In this document: one piece after another, positions 15,959 to 24,324 of the stretch | Layout: the number at the start of each line of letters is the position of its first letter | How positions within the stretch are numbered: position 1 is the first letter of the stretch | From: Caldicoprobacter algeriensis | GTDB taxonomy: Bacteria; Bacillota; Clostridia; Caldicoprobacterales; Caldicoprobacteraceae | Direction of reading: 5' to 3' | Length of the DNA: 47,143 nt | NCBI RefSeq assembly: GCF_023838525.1 | Contig: NZ_JAHUQD010000020.1 | Coordinates: 1-47,143 of the forward strand | Program-made: the position numbers and the translations under genes | Notes under the pieces: generated by a model | The model's database searches: none | What the model was told of the DNA's origin: nothing | The model's input: only the letters and a program-made list of their open reading frames with translations

Positions 15959-16900
15959 TTACTGGTCACCGTGGTAATACACCCATCTACTGGAAGAACG
16001 GAACAGCAGCAGCGTTATGGTCATTATCACTATAAACAGTATCCATGCCATGGCCGACGCATAACCCATCTTCATGTACAGAAAAGCGTTATTATACAGA
16101 TGCATACTGTAAAAAAGAAGCGAATTGGCGGGATTTCCTGTTCCATAAGTCAACGCATAAGGCAGTGTAAACACCTGCAAAGCGTTTATAATCCCCATTA
16201 TCATATTGAAGAAAATCACCGGGGTCAAAAGCGGCAGGGTGATATGCCACACCTTTCGCAGTCCACTGGCTCCGTCCACCCGGGCAGCATCATCGTAGTC
16301 CTTTGAGATGTCCTGCAGCCCGGCCAAATAAATTATAACGCTATTTCCAATGCCCCACTGGGCCATTAATATAAGAGAGGGTTTTGACCACTTTGGGTCG
16401 CCCAACCAGGGAGGGCCGCCAATCCCTATTGTCTCCAGCAAATGATTTATCAAACCAAACTGCGGATTTAGCAGCCACTGCCATATAATAGCAGTCGCCA
16501 CCACTGGCACTAGAGTAGGAATAAAGAATACCGTCCTAAAAAAGCTACGCCATCTTATGGGCATATTCAAGAGAAGAGCAAGGGATATGCCCAATACCAC
16601 GCTAATTGGAACGGCAAACAAGGCATAATAGAGCGTATTTTTAATCCCTGTCCAAAATAACGGGTCATTGAACAGCTCCTTGTAATTATTAAGCCCCACC
16701 CATTCAACAGGGCTTATCACGTTGTACTTGGTAAAGCTGTAATAAATAGAACTCAGCAGCGGATATGCGTAAAAGAAAAGCAGACCTGTCATCCAAGGAA
16801 GAGCAAAGATATAACCATACTTGGCCCTTCTGCTTTCTATCCCTCTTCTCTTCCATACCATCCTTGGCCTTATACCTGCAATTGTCCTTGCCGAAAACAA
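15959..16900 (-). CDS. Sugar ABC transporter permease (MalF/UgpA type)
   Basis: A 313-residue permease that pairs with the MalG-type protein. Six membrane segments are expected, with YGYIFALPWMTGLLFFYAYP first. The EAA loop reads DYDDAARVDGASGLRKVWHI, then TLPLLTPVIFF. The start is TTG at 16900, chosen because GGGGAGG precedes it by a proper distance. The N-terminus (SARTIAGIRPRMVWKRRGIE) is basic and cytosolic. A hairpin at 16933-16960 separates it from the binding-protein gene and probably lowers its expression relative to that gene. Confidence 0.95.
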   Translation of the reverse strand: MFSARTIAGIRPRMVWKRRGIESRRAKYGYIFALPWMTGLLFFYAYPLLSSIYYSFTKYNVISPVEWVGLNNYKELFNDPLFWTGIKNTLYYALFAVPISVVLGISLALLLNMPIRWRSFFRTVFFIPTLVPVVATAIIWQWLLNPQFGLINHLLETIGIGGPPWLGDPKWSKPSLILMAQWGIGNSVIIYLAGLQDISKDYDDAARVDGASGLRKVWHITLPLLTPVIFFNMIMGIINALQVFTLPYALTYGTGNPANSLLFYSMHLYNNAFLYMKMGYASAMAWILFIVIMTITLLLFRSSSRWVYYHGDQ

Positions 16901-16932
16901 CTGTATACCTCCCCGCCAAGTTTATTTTAAGA

Positions 16933-16960
16933 GGGAGAAGGATTTTACAACCCTTCCCCC
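16933..16960 (-). promoter_or_regulatory. Stem-loop between binding-protein and permease genes
   Basis: On the minus-strand RNA, 16960-16952 (GGGGGAAGG) pairs with 16941-16933 (CCTTCTCCC) as a continuous 9-bp stem with one G-U pair and a 10-nt loop. No U-run follows, so read-through is expected. This is the common device that gives more binding protein than permease. Confidence 0.6.
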
Positions 16961-16975
16961 TGCTTTAGTAAATCT

Positions 16976-18379
16976 TTATTGGCTCCTCTTCTTCTTTTCT
17001 ATTTCGCTGTTTATCTTATCAGTGATCTGATCCAGTATCTCCTTGGGAGTGCCCTGCTTATTTATTACCAGATCAGGCGCTTTGGCCAATTCATCCCACA
17101 TCATGTTTCCTGCAAGGATCACCGGACGATGTTTTCCATTCGGCAATACTTCGAGGAATATTTTCTGTCTTGGATCATCACCGTATATCTTCGCATTTAC
17201 ATCGGGTCTGGCAGAGAATTCTCCCGTCATCTTTTTTAAACTTTGCGCTTCTTCGCTTGTACACATCCATTTTACAAACGTCCACGCTTCTTCCAGATTC
17301 TTTACACCTTTGGGTATTATCAACGCCCTTCCACCAACATAGGTTGTGAAGCTTTTGCCATCCGTTGTAGGGATGTAGCTAATTCCGTAGTTCAAGTCCG
17401 GGTTATACTGCTCAATCTGTGCAATCATCCAATTACCGGTAACCATCATGGATAGCTGTCCCGAGATAAAGGGATTCATAGCAGCACTGCCGGCCGAACT
17501 GGTAAAATTGGTCACATTTTCAATGCCAAATTGTTCTGCAAAGCTGGTCATCCACGTCAAGGCTTCAACAACCTTAGGATGATTTGCCGTTACCTTTCCC
17601 GTCTCCTTATCGTAGAATTCTCCACCAAAAGCCCATCCCCAGGTATAAAGCCATCCTTCCCCATACCAAGGTATAAAGCCAAATCTGGTGATTTTGCCAT
17701 TTTCTCTTATCGTTAACTTCTTTGCGTACTCTTCCAGTTCGCTAATGGTCAATGGCGGTTTTTCTGGATCCAGCCCAGCTTCTTTAAAGTGGTCCTTGTT
17801 ATAAAATAGCGCTCTTGCGGTACCGTCATAAGGAAGGCCCAAAAGCTGTCCATCGTAAGTTGCTTCTTCCCATGCCCATTCGTAAAACATGTCGGCATTG
17901 ATATTATCGCGTTCCGCCAAATCATTGAGAATTGTAACGGCATCCATGTATTCCGCTATTCCGTATCTGCTGGCCAACATTACATCTGGAGGATTTCCAG
18001 CTGCTACTGCAGTCAGCAACTTAGAAGTTATGGAGTCTCCTCCATCCGTTGCGACAAACAAAGGTTCAACTATAATATCATCTTGGGATTTGTTAAACTC
18101 CTCCACCGATTTCTTGATGGACTCGCCAGACGGTCCCGTAGCCCAGTTATGCCAAAATACAATTTTGGTCTTCTCCTTCTGTGTCGATTGGGATGATTGG
18201 GAATTGCCGGTATCAGTAGACTCGCTAGCATTGTTATAACTTCCCGATTGGTTAGCAGTTGAACTTGATTGATTTGTTTCGTTCTCGTTACCCTGACTAG
18301 AACATCCCCCTAGCATTACAAGAAATAGTACCATTGCCAAGCAAAGACATACTCCCTTTAGCATTTTACTGATTCCCAT
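16976..18379 (-). CDS. Extracellular solute-binding lipoprotein (family 1)
   Basis: A 467-residue binding protein of the SBP_bac_1/MalE class. The N-terminus is a lipoprotein signal ending in the lipobox MLGGC (Cys about residue 26), followed by a Ser/Asn/Gln-rich linker. The mature domain contains KIVFWHNWATGPSGESIKKS, DVMLASRYGIAEYMDAV, LPYDGTARALFYNKDHFKEA and the closing segment EEAWTFVKWMCTSEEAQ. It is the first gene of the operon and has a near-perfect sigma-A promoter at 18432-18460. The ligand is probably an oligosaccharide or glycoside. Coupling with an ADP-ribosylglycohydrolase hints at a nucleoside-like ligand, but the sequence does not prove it. Confidence 0.95.
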   Translation of the reverse strand: MGISKMLKGVCLCLAMVLFLVMLGGCSSQGNENETNQSSSTANQSGSYNNASESTDTGNSQSSQSTQKEKTKIVFWHNWATGPSGESIKKSVEEFNKSQDDIIVEPLFVATDGGDSITSKLLTAVAAGNPPDVMLASRYGIAEYMDAVTILNDLAERDNINADMFYEWAWEEATYDGQLLGLPYDGTARALFYNKDHFKEAGLDPEKPPLTISELEEYAKKLTIRENGKITRFGFIPWYGEGWLYTWGWAFGGEFYDKETGKVTANHPKVVEALTWMTSFAEQFGIENVTNFTSSAGSAAMNPFISGQLSMMVTGNWMIAQIEQYNPDLNYGISYIPTTDGKSFTTYVGGRALIIPKGVKNLEEAWTFVKWMCTSEEAQSLKKMTGEFSARPDVNAKIYGDDPRQKIFLEVLPNGKHRPVILAGNMMWDELAKAPDLVINKQGTPKEILDQITDKINSEIEKKKRSQ

Positions 18380-18405
18380 TATTCAGCCCTCCCTTAAAAT
18401 TTTGT

Positions 18406-18503
18406 GTTACTTAAAGTTACTTCTGTACACTATTATATGTCACTATTTGTTACATGTCAATACCTTTTATAACTTTTCGTTACAATTAATAATTTGGGTC
18501 ACT
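18406..18503. promoter_or_regulatory. Cluster of six GT(T/C)AC motifs, candidate operator array
   Basis: GTTAC or GTCAC occurs at 18406, 18416, 18439, 18449, 18479 and 18499, giving spacings of 10, 23, 10, 30 and 20 bp. Most are whole helical turns. Two lie inside the -35/-10 spacer of the transporter promoter. The neighbouring XRE protein is the obvious candidate binder and would repress the operon and perhaps itself. Confidence 0.5.
18432..18460 (-). promoter_or_regulatory. Consensus sigma-A promoter of the solute-binding operon
   Basis: On the minus strand TTGACA (18460-18455) and TATAAT (18437-18432) are both perfect and separated by exactly 17 bp. Transcription would begin about 45 bp before the binding-protein ATG, and the leader contains GGGAGGG as ribosome site. 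A promoter this strong implies control by a repressor. Confidence 0.88.
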
Positions 18504-18508
18504 TACGG

Positions 18509-18517
18509 TGATATAAT
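18509..18517 (+). promoter_or_regulatory. Extended -10 promoter of the XRE regulator
   Basis: TGaTATAAT at 18509-18517 is an extended -10 element, which can work without a good -35 box (none is obvious). It lies 33 bp before the XRE ATG. A GT(T/C)AC motif at 18499-18503 is adjacent, suggesting autoregulation. Confidence 0.6.
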
Positions 18518-18550
18518 TTATGTAAAGATGATGAAGCGGAGGTACTGAAA

Positions 18551-18895
18551 ATGGGATTTCCTGAAAGATTGGTTGAACTGCGCACTCGACATGGTATGAC
18601 TCAGAAGGAACTGGCAGAGAAGCTAGGCGTCTCCCGCGGTACAATAGGAATGTACGAAATAGGCCAGAGGGATCCAGACACTGAAACCATAATCAAACTG
18701 ACGAAAATATTCAATGTAAGCGCCGATTACCTTATGGGGCTATCGGATATTCCAAATCCTTACAAGGATATAACAAACGATTCATTGAGTAATACTGAGA
18801 ATAATAGAAAACCAGATGATAATGAAGAGTATTTCACAATTTCGGAATTGATTGCTTTTATAAAGGAGAAAAGGAAGAAGAAAGAGGGGAAATGA
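18551..18895 (+). CDS. XRE-family regulator, divergent from the ABC operon
   Basis: 114 residues: an N-terminal HTH_XRE domain (RLVELRTRHGMTQKELAEKL, then GVSRGTIGMYEIGQRDPDTE) ending with the dimer-type FNVSADYLMGLSD. A polar linker and a lysine-rich helical tail (ISELIAFIKEKRKKKEGK) follow. GGAGGT precedes the ATG by a normal distance. Its position facing the transporter promoter and the array of GT(T/C)AC motifs make it the likely repressor of the operon. XRE proteins of this size usually lack a ligand domain, so how it senses substrate is unclear. Confidence 0.9.
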   Translation: MGFPERLVELRTRHGMTQKELAEKLGVSRGTIGMYEIGQRDPDTETIIKLTKIFNVSADYLMGLSDIPNPYKDITNDSLSNTENNRKPDDNEEYFTISELIAFIKEKRKKKEGK

Positions 18896-19144
18896 CCACA
18901 GTATATTTGTATACAGGCATAGGAATCATATACATTAATTGTAATAGCCGTGTTGCATAAAGAACATGGATAAGGGAACCACATACATGTCGCATACATC
19001 CTGACTTCGTCAGTTAAAGTTCCAAAAACCTTGAAATCAAGCGATTTTTTCTTTTTAAAATGCGCAAATTGTACCCACACCTATCCCTTACCATGTAAAA
19101 GCTTTTGCTTCTTCAATGGATAGGACATTCTTGGGTGGCGCTAT

Positions 19145-19320
19145 TCACAATACCCTTAATATCTCATTCGTTCCTTCGCTTAATTTCATCTTGATCAAGT
19201 AAAGTTGACCATTTATTTCTACCTCCGTAAACATCATCGAATTTAAAGCTTCCCTTATTTTGTGATGATTTAAATCCATTTCGGGTATACCCAAAATACA
19301 AAGAGCGTCTTTGGTAAGTA
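19145..19320 (-). pseudogene. Unrecognised gene remnant
   Basis: An open minus-strand frame without a good start reads LTKDALCILGIPEMDLNHHK, then IREALNSMMFTEVEINGQLY and LIKMKLSEGTNEILRVL before a stop. The amino-acid mix looks protein-like and ends cleanly, but I cannot assign a family. It is probably the 3' end of a lost gene. The rest of the 18896-19439 gap shows nothing coding. Confidence 0.25.
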
Positions 19321-19439
19321 CTCAGCTTACTCATAGGTGACAAATATTTTTTAAGTAAATGGTCAATTTAAATGTTGATATTATAGTCTATTTCTATTAT
19401 ACTAAAAATAGCTAAAACATATTTTGGAGGTGCTCACTA

Positions 19440-19679
19440 ATGATTATAAATGCCACCGAGTTTAAGATGAGGGTTGGCAAATATCTGAAATTGGCAGAAA
19501 AACAAGAGATAGTCATTACAAAAAACGGGAAAGAAGTGGCAAAGCTAGTACCCATCAACAAACAGGGAACGCCCAACGCTGACTTCCTGTATGGACTCAT
19601 GCGAAACTATCCAAATAAAGACATTTCTCCCAGGCAAATAAGAGAGGAAAGGATAGGCAGGTATGAAAATCCTAATTGA
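19440..19679 (+). CDS. Phd/YefM-family antitoxin
   Basis: A 79-residue antitoxin beginning MIINATEFKMRVGKYLKLAE, then IVITKNGKEVAKLVPI, the Phd/YefM DNA-binding fold. Its C-terminal toxin-binding tail is SPRQIREERIGRYENPN. GGAGGTG lies just before the ATG. It overlaps the PIN toxin gene by 17 bp, the same arrangement as the broken pair at 10004-10367, showing both derive from one family of modules. It should repress its own promoter together with the toxin. Confidence 0.92.
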   Translation: MIINATEFKMRVGKYLKLAEKQEIVITKNGKEVAKLVPINKQGTPNADFLYGLMRNYPNKDISPRQIREERIGRYENPN

Positions 19680-20079
19680 TACCAACGTTATACTGGATGT
19701 TATCCTGCAAAGAAGTCCGTTTGATACAGCTTCTTATAAGGTTCTCAAAAGCGCTGAAGAGAAGATAATAGAAGCGTATATCGCTTCTTTTGCTGTGACT
19801 GACCTTTATTATTTTATATCAAAAAATTTGGGAAACGACAAAGCCGCTCTGGCAATCAAAGCCCTTTTGAGCATCGTAAAATTAATCGGCATAACGAACA
19901 AGGATGTAGAAAAAGCCCTGCGCAATCCATCCATCGAAGACCTTGAAGATGCGTTACAGGCTCAGTGTGCCAGAAAGGTAAAAGCAGATTACATTATCAC
20001 ACGGGATGACAAGCTTAAAAAGCTCGTATCAAATGCTATTTCACCTTTGGATTTTGTTGAAATACTTAATTCTGATTGA
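19663..20079 (+). CDS. PIN-domain ribonuclease toxin (VapC-like)
   Basis: A 138-residue, full-length PIN domain. Acidic positions expected for metal binding are present: ILIDTNVILDVIL (first Asp), FAVTDLYYFISKN, EDLEDALQAQCARKVKADY and IITRDDKL (last Asp). PIN toxins cleave RNA, often tRNA or rRNA. It is paired with the overlapping Phd-like antitoxin and is the only complete PIN toxin in the window. Its last 39 bp overlap the 3' end of the truncated HEPN frame on the opposite strand, so a rearrangement brought the two loci end to end. Confidence 0.92.
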   Translation: MKILIDTNVILDVILQRSPFDTASYKVLKSAEEKIIEAYIASFAVTDLYYFISKNLGNDKAALAIKALLSIVKLIGITNKDVEKALRNPSIEDLEDALQAQCARKVKADYIITRDDKLKKLVSNAISPLDFVEILNSD

Positions 20080-20196
20080 ATCACGATATATCAAATCTCT
20101 AAGTTCGGGCTTATACTCCATCGCCAATTTAGCCATTTCCATATCATGAACTGCTTTATATAACCAGTTTTTTACTAATTGCAGTTGTTTATTCAT
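20041..20196 (-). pseudogene. HEPN-domain toxin, truncated
   Basis: The frame begins at an ATG overlapping the MNT stop codon and reads MNKQLQLVKNWLYKAVHDME, then MAKLAMEYKPEL. That is the first helix pair of a HEPN RNase, which is normally about 120-130 residues. It runs into the 3' end of the PIN gene and stops after about 51 residues. The R-x4-6-H catalytic motif, normally later in the protein, is absent. With the MNT gene it was once a HEPN/MNT toxin-antitoxin pair. Confidence 0.65.
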
Positions 20197-20506
20197 AAAG
20201 GACCTTCCCTTTTTCCATTACTTCATTAATAAAAGAATTCTTTACTCCCCTCCATTCATCGATCTCTTTCGGTGTATAAACGATTAAATCTACCGGAATT
20301 TTAATCCCCCGTAAATACTTTTTTATCTCTCTCACCCTTTCGTGTCTGGGTAGGACGCTTTCTTTGATTACAAGAATATCCAAGTCACTATCCTCGTTAG
20401 GCTTACCATAAGCATATGAGCCAAACAGTATAACCTTTTCAGGCTGAACATTTTTTACAATTCTTTCGACAACTTCATTGATTTTTTCTTGTGGTATCAT
20501 AGACAA
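20189..20506 (-). CDS. Minimal nucleotidyltransferase (MNT) antitoxin
   Basis: 105 residues with the nucleotidyltransferase signature VILFGSYAYGKPNEDSDLDI: the GS motif and the D-x-D metal pair. A third acidic residue lies in IPVDLIVY. MNT proteins of this size pair with HEPN RNases and silence them, in studied cases by adding AMP to the HEPN protein. Its HEPN partner is truncated at 20041-20196. The promoter region upstream (20551-20612) is similar to that of the Phd gene at 10387-10446. Confidence 0.9.
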   Translation of the reverse strand: MSMIPQEKINEVVERIVKNVQPEKVILFGSYAYGKPNEDSDLDILVIKESVLPRHERVREIKKYLRGIKIPVDLIVYTPKEIDEWRGVKNSFINEVMEKGKVLYE

Positions 20507-20605
20507 TCACCACGCCTTATTAAACATTTGATTAAATCTGTTGCTCTCTTTGGCCTATAACTTATTATAACCTAAGTTTGCTGCTGTGTATACTGCTTAA
20601 TCCAA

Positions 20606-21100
20606 CTACTTTGTTGCATATTCCTTCTCAGCTTTTTCATCAATTATCATGACCCCTTCTGCATCGGGTGCAAGTTCAACAAAGACTTCAGCGCCGGCTT
20701 CCTTCAACGCCTTCATGGTCCTCTCGGGTTCCAGAATCAGCGCTATGATGGTGCCGCCGCCACCTGCCCCCGCCAGCTTGGCAGCCAGCGCACCGTTTTC
20801 CCTGGCCACCTTCATCATACCTTCATCATATAGAGGTTCTGCTCGCCCGAATCGGCCAGGTTGTTTTGTATCTCGTGGTTTTTGTTCATAAGATAAGCAA
20901 GCTCGTCCCAGTCCTCGTTCAAAAGTGCCTTTTTGCCTTCGCGGGCCAAACATGCAATCTCCTTGTAGCTTCCAATTACAGCTCTATCGCCTTCAAGCCA
21001 TCTCTCCCTCAATGGCTTATGGAAGTTCCCTGAGTGATGTTTTATGCCGGTGTGTGCAACCACATTTACCAAAATTGCGGCAGAACCTTTTTACTATGCA
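20606..21100 (-). pseudogene. GHMP kinase, C-terminal remnant, copy A
   Basis: Two frames together give the C-terminal half of a GHMP-type sugar or mevalonate kinase: VAHTGIKHHSGNFHKPLRER, WLEGDRAVIGSYKEIACLA, LMNKNHEIQNNLADSGEQNL, then after a frameshift near 20815 ARENGALAAKLAGAGGGGT. The last, AGAGGGG, is GHMP motif 3. The N-terminal half with the ATP loop is missing. About 305 bp of it is repeated with roughly 90% identity at 28460-28764. GHMP kinases of this kind often sit in sugar-nucleotide loci, which fits the downstream rhamnose genes. Not functional. Confidence 0.8.
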
Positions 21101-21129
21101 CATATAAGCCACATATACATATATTCTCT

Positions 21130-21784
<655 letters not shown>

Positions 21785-21788
<4 letters not shown>

Positions 21789-23053
21789 TTAAAAACCTCC
21801 CCTAACACTTTATCGCCTATATCTTTCAGATTATTCTTGCCGTAGACTATAAACTTTTCCTCAGAAACCCCGGTAATAAAAGACAAATCCCCTTGGGAGT
21901 TTTCAACTTCTTTACTGTCCATCAACGTGATCAAAATAGCTTTGCTTTCGTCTCCCCCTATTTGTCTTACCCTATGGATTATTTCAAATCCTTTTTGTTT
22001 ACAGTTACTCTCTTTTGTACCAGTGGTGATAGATATGCCTGTAAGCTCATATCCATTTATTATAAAGATGTCAATTTCAAAATCTTTGTTTTTCTTGGCC
22101 TTAAGTGATATTCCAAAGTGTTTCCCTTCTTCTAATCCTTTCCGTTTGAGTTTTTCAGATATTTCCCGATAGATGTACCACTCAAACCATTTTCCATCAA
22201 GGAATTCAACGGTATGATCTATTCTGTCTTTAAAATCATTATTGCTAACTCCTTCGTCAGGTATCCACAGCTTTCTTCCTTGATTTATTCTTTTTCCTTC
22301 GGGAAATGCATCAAGAATGTTCCATATAAAATCAGGTGTTTCATATTCAAACTTTTGAACTGCACTTTTGACATGATCAGACTTTACGTGTTCTTGAAAT
22401 TTTTTCTTCTTTTCTGTTATATCTTTCCCGTCTTTAAAAATCTTCCTGAACGGATCCTCAAGCCACTTTACAAAATAATCAATTTTATCTTTTTCTATAA
22501 CTTCTTCTTTAATCTTTTCAACAACACCTGAAAATTCGCAATCTTTCCAGGTTTGAATCTGTTCGCACTCATATAGATGAAGTTTCAGTAGAGCTTCAAT
22601 ATCTACTTTAATGTGAGATCTTAAGTCACCATCTACAGGTTCAACTTTACCGTCATCATAAATTATTTTGAAGGTTCTTGCATCAAGATATGAGCCTTTG
22701 AAATTGTCAGAATATCTTTCTTTCAATAAATTATATATATGAGCAACCATGGTTTTTGTGCCGCCCGTATAGTTGAAATGTATACTTCCATTAATATTTT
22801 CATCAAGTTGTTCTAGCAAATCTTCCATAATCTTTTTAGGATTCCCAACATCCCTCAAAGAAACAAACTTGTAATCACTAACCGCAAGAAGCTTTTTCAA
22901 TGCCTCTGAATATTCCTTCGTTCCTTTCTGCGTTTGAGTTTCCTCAGAATAAATAAGAATTAGTCTATCAACTTCTCCTTTCTCTACAAAATACTTTCCA
23001 ATAACGTAATTTGGCAACGGATTTGTACCTATAAGCAAAACAAGATTTTTCAT
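21785..23053 (-). CDS. CARF-domain protein with C-terminal nuclease-like domain (Card1/Can2-like layout)
   Basis: About 422 residues when started at the ATG 23053; a GTG 18 bp upstream is also possible. The N-terminal CARF fold, which binds cyclic oligoadenylate, shows NLVLLIGTNPLPNYVIGKYF, and the key loop HFNYTGGTKTMVAHIYNLL. The C-terminal part resembles the PD-(D/E)XK domain of DUF1887-type effectors: FEIDIFIINGYELTGISITT, then CKQKGFEIIHRVRQIGGDE. The normal E-x-K after the strand is replaced by G-I-S/I-T-T, with lysines and a glutamate appearing later. It is read as a type III CRISPR ancillary effector, but its Cas10 and RAMP partners are broken and no CRISPR array is nearby. Confidence 0.8.
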
Positions 23054-23054
23054 C

Positions 23055-23224
23055 TTCCCCAATCCTCCCACTTAATATTTCCGTGTTCTGGCTGATTTTT
23101 TATCCAACTATCAATTATTTGTTGTACATTAGGATTTGCAAGATCTTTGCAAACTTCAGGACTTATACTATTAACCGAACAGTGAATTGCCTTTTAAAAA
23201 ACCAAATCATTCGGAAATAATCAT
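23055..23224 (-). pseudogene. SIR2-protein fragment, copy A
   Basis: Minus-strand translation gives ISPEVCKDLANPNVQQIIDS and WIKNQPEHGNIKWED, nearly identical to residues about 54-90 of the SIR2 protein at 28690-30033. The start codon region is also present at 23224, but about 95 bp including the NAD-binding loop is deleted and a base is missing further on. The CARF gene begins right where similarity ends, so its ribosome site lies on the junction. Confidence 0.85.
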
Positions 23225-23269
23225 TCCTATCCCTTCCCAGATTTTCAGGGTAGTATCAAAGTAATATTT

Positions 23270-23502
23270 TTACAAACCAAACTCTTCTGGCTTCTCGCCA
23301 AGGCCAAACCTATGCAATATGGCCTTAACTATCCTTTCAAAAGCTTTACCATCACCATATGGATTCACTGCTCTGGACATTGAATCATATACCTCTTTAT
23401 TTGTCAAGAGCGAGGCTCCGCCTCAAGCTTTTTTATAAGCGGTGCCATTTTGATGGCTTCAGGTCTGGTACCGAATATTGTTAGGACTTTAAGTTTAGAC
23501 AT
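23270..23502 (-). pseudogene. UDP-GlcNAc 2-epimerase (wecB), large internal deletion, copy A
   Basis: The start reads [20 protein letters not shown], then PLIKKLE, the unmistakable N-terminus of UDP-N-acetylglucosamine 2-epimerase. A few codons later, past a 13-nt palindrome (gaggcggagcctc), the frame shifts and the sequence is the extreme C-terminus: YDSMSRAVNPYGDGKAFER, ending LGEKPEEFGL. About 300 codons are missing, so the enzyme is lost. The same C-terminal end is present at 30078-30198. Confidence 0.85.
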
Positions 23503-23624
23503 TGATAATGCACTCCCTGATATCTTACTATCTTGATTTTTCTTTGTTTCTTTGCTATGATTAAATCAAAGAAAATTTGTATATTATATTATTACTCAAC
23601 ATATACTGAGAAGGAGGAATAATT

Positions 23625-24002
23625 ATGTTACAACCACACCAATTGGGAGGTGTTAATTCCATGTTGAAAAAACGTATTTCCGTATCAAAGAAACGACAGA
23701 TTACTATTCCTATAGAATTTTATAACCGTCTCGGCATTGAAAAGGAAGTTGAGTGCTATCTCCAGAACGATGCCATTGTTATCCGCCCTGTGCGTGAGAG
23801 CACCGGCGAGTTCGATGAACAAATCCTTGCTGATTTAATATCTCAAGGCCTTTCCGGGTCTGAACTTCTCGAAAAGTTCAAGGAAATGCGGCGCAAAGTC
23901 CGCCCTGCTATTGAACGCTTGCTTAATGAAGCTCACCTTGCTGCTGCCGGTAAAACCAGATTTTTCACATACGAAGACGTTTTCGGTGAGGGGAACGAAT
24001 AA
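23625..24002 (+). CDS. AbrB/MazE-type antitoxin
   Basis: 125 residues with a SpoVT-AbrB swapped-hairpin DNA-binding domain (MLKKRISVSKKRQITIPIEF, YNRLGIEKEVECYLQND) followed by a helical tail that would bind the toxin. Two starts are plausible: the ATG at 23625 behind AAGGAGG, and the ATG at 23661 behind GGAGGTG, which begins exactly at the domain. The stop overlaps the toxin ATG (TAATG). It probably represses the pair. Confidence 0.88.
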   Translation: MLQPHQLGGVNSMLKKRISVSKKRQITIPIEFYNRLGIEKEVECYLQNDAIVIRPVRESTGEFDEQILADLISQGLSGSELLEKFKEMRRKVRPAIERLLNEAHLAAAGKTRFFTYEDVFGEGNE

Positions 24003-24298
24003 TGTATAAGCTTATTATTCTGCCTCCCGCCGCACGTTTTTTAAAAAAGCTGAAAGAAAAGCCGCTTAAAATAGCTTTTCAAAAAGCCGTCGATGAAATC
24101 CTCAAGAATCCTTATATAGGTGAACCTAAAACGGGCGACCTTTCCGGCATCTTATGTTATGATATCTACTACAATAAAACAAACCATGAGTTGACCTATA
24201 CAATCATCGAAGAGCCTGATTCAACAATTGTGGTGATACTTGCCGGCACCCGTGAAAATTTTTATGAAGAACTGAAACGATACATGAAAAATCTTTAA
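24002..24298 (+). CDS. RelE/ParE-family toxin
   Basis: 98 residues with the RelE/ParE fold: MYKLIILPPAARFLKKLKEK, a helical middle, then LSGILCYDIYYNKTNHELTY, and the final strand TIVVILAGTRENFYEEL. Positively charged residues for mRNA contact lie in the N-terminal helix. It is translationally coupled to the AbrB-type antitoxin by a 1-bp overlap. RelE-type toxins cleave mRNA in the ribosome, while ParE types poison gyrase, and the sequence does not decide between them. Complete and apparently intact. Confidence 0.88.
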   Translation: MYKLIILPPAARFLKKLKEKPLKIAFQKAVDEILKNPYIGEPKTGDLSGILCYDIYYNKTNHELTYTIIEEPDSTIVVILAGTRENFYEELKRYMKNL

Positions 24299-24324
24299 CT
24301 ATTTCTATTTATAAATTGGATATA

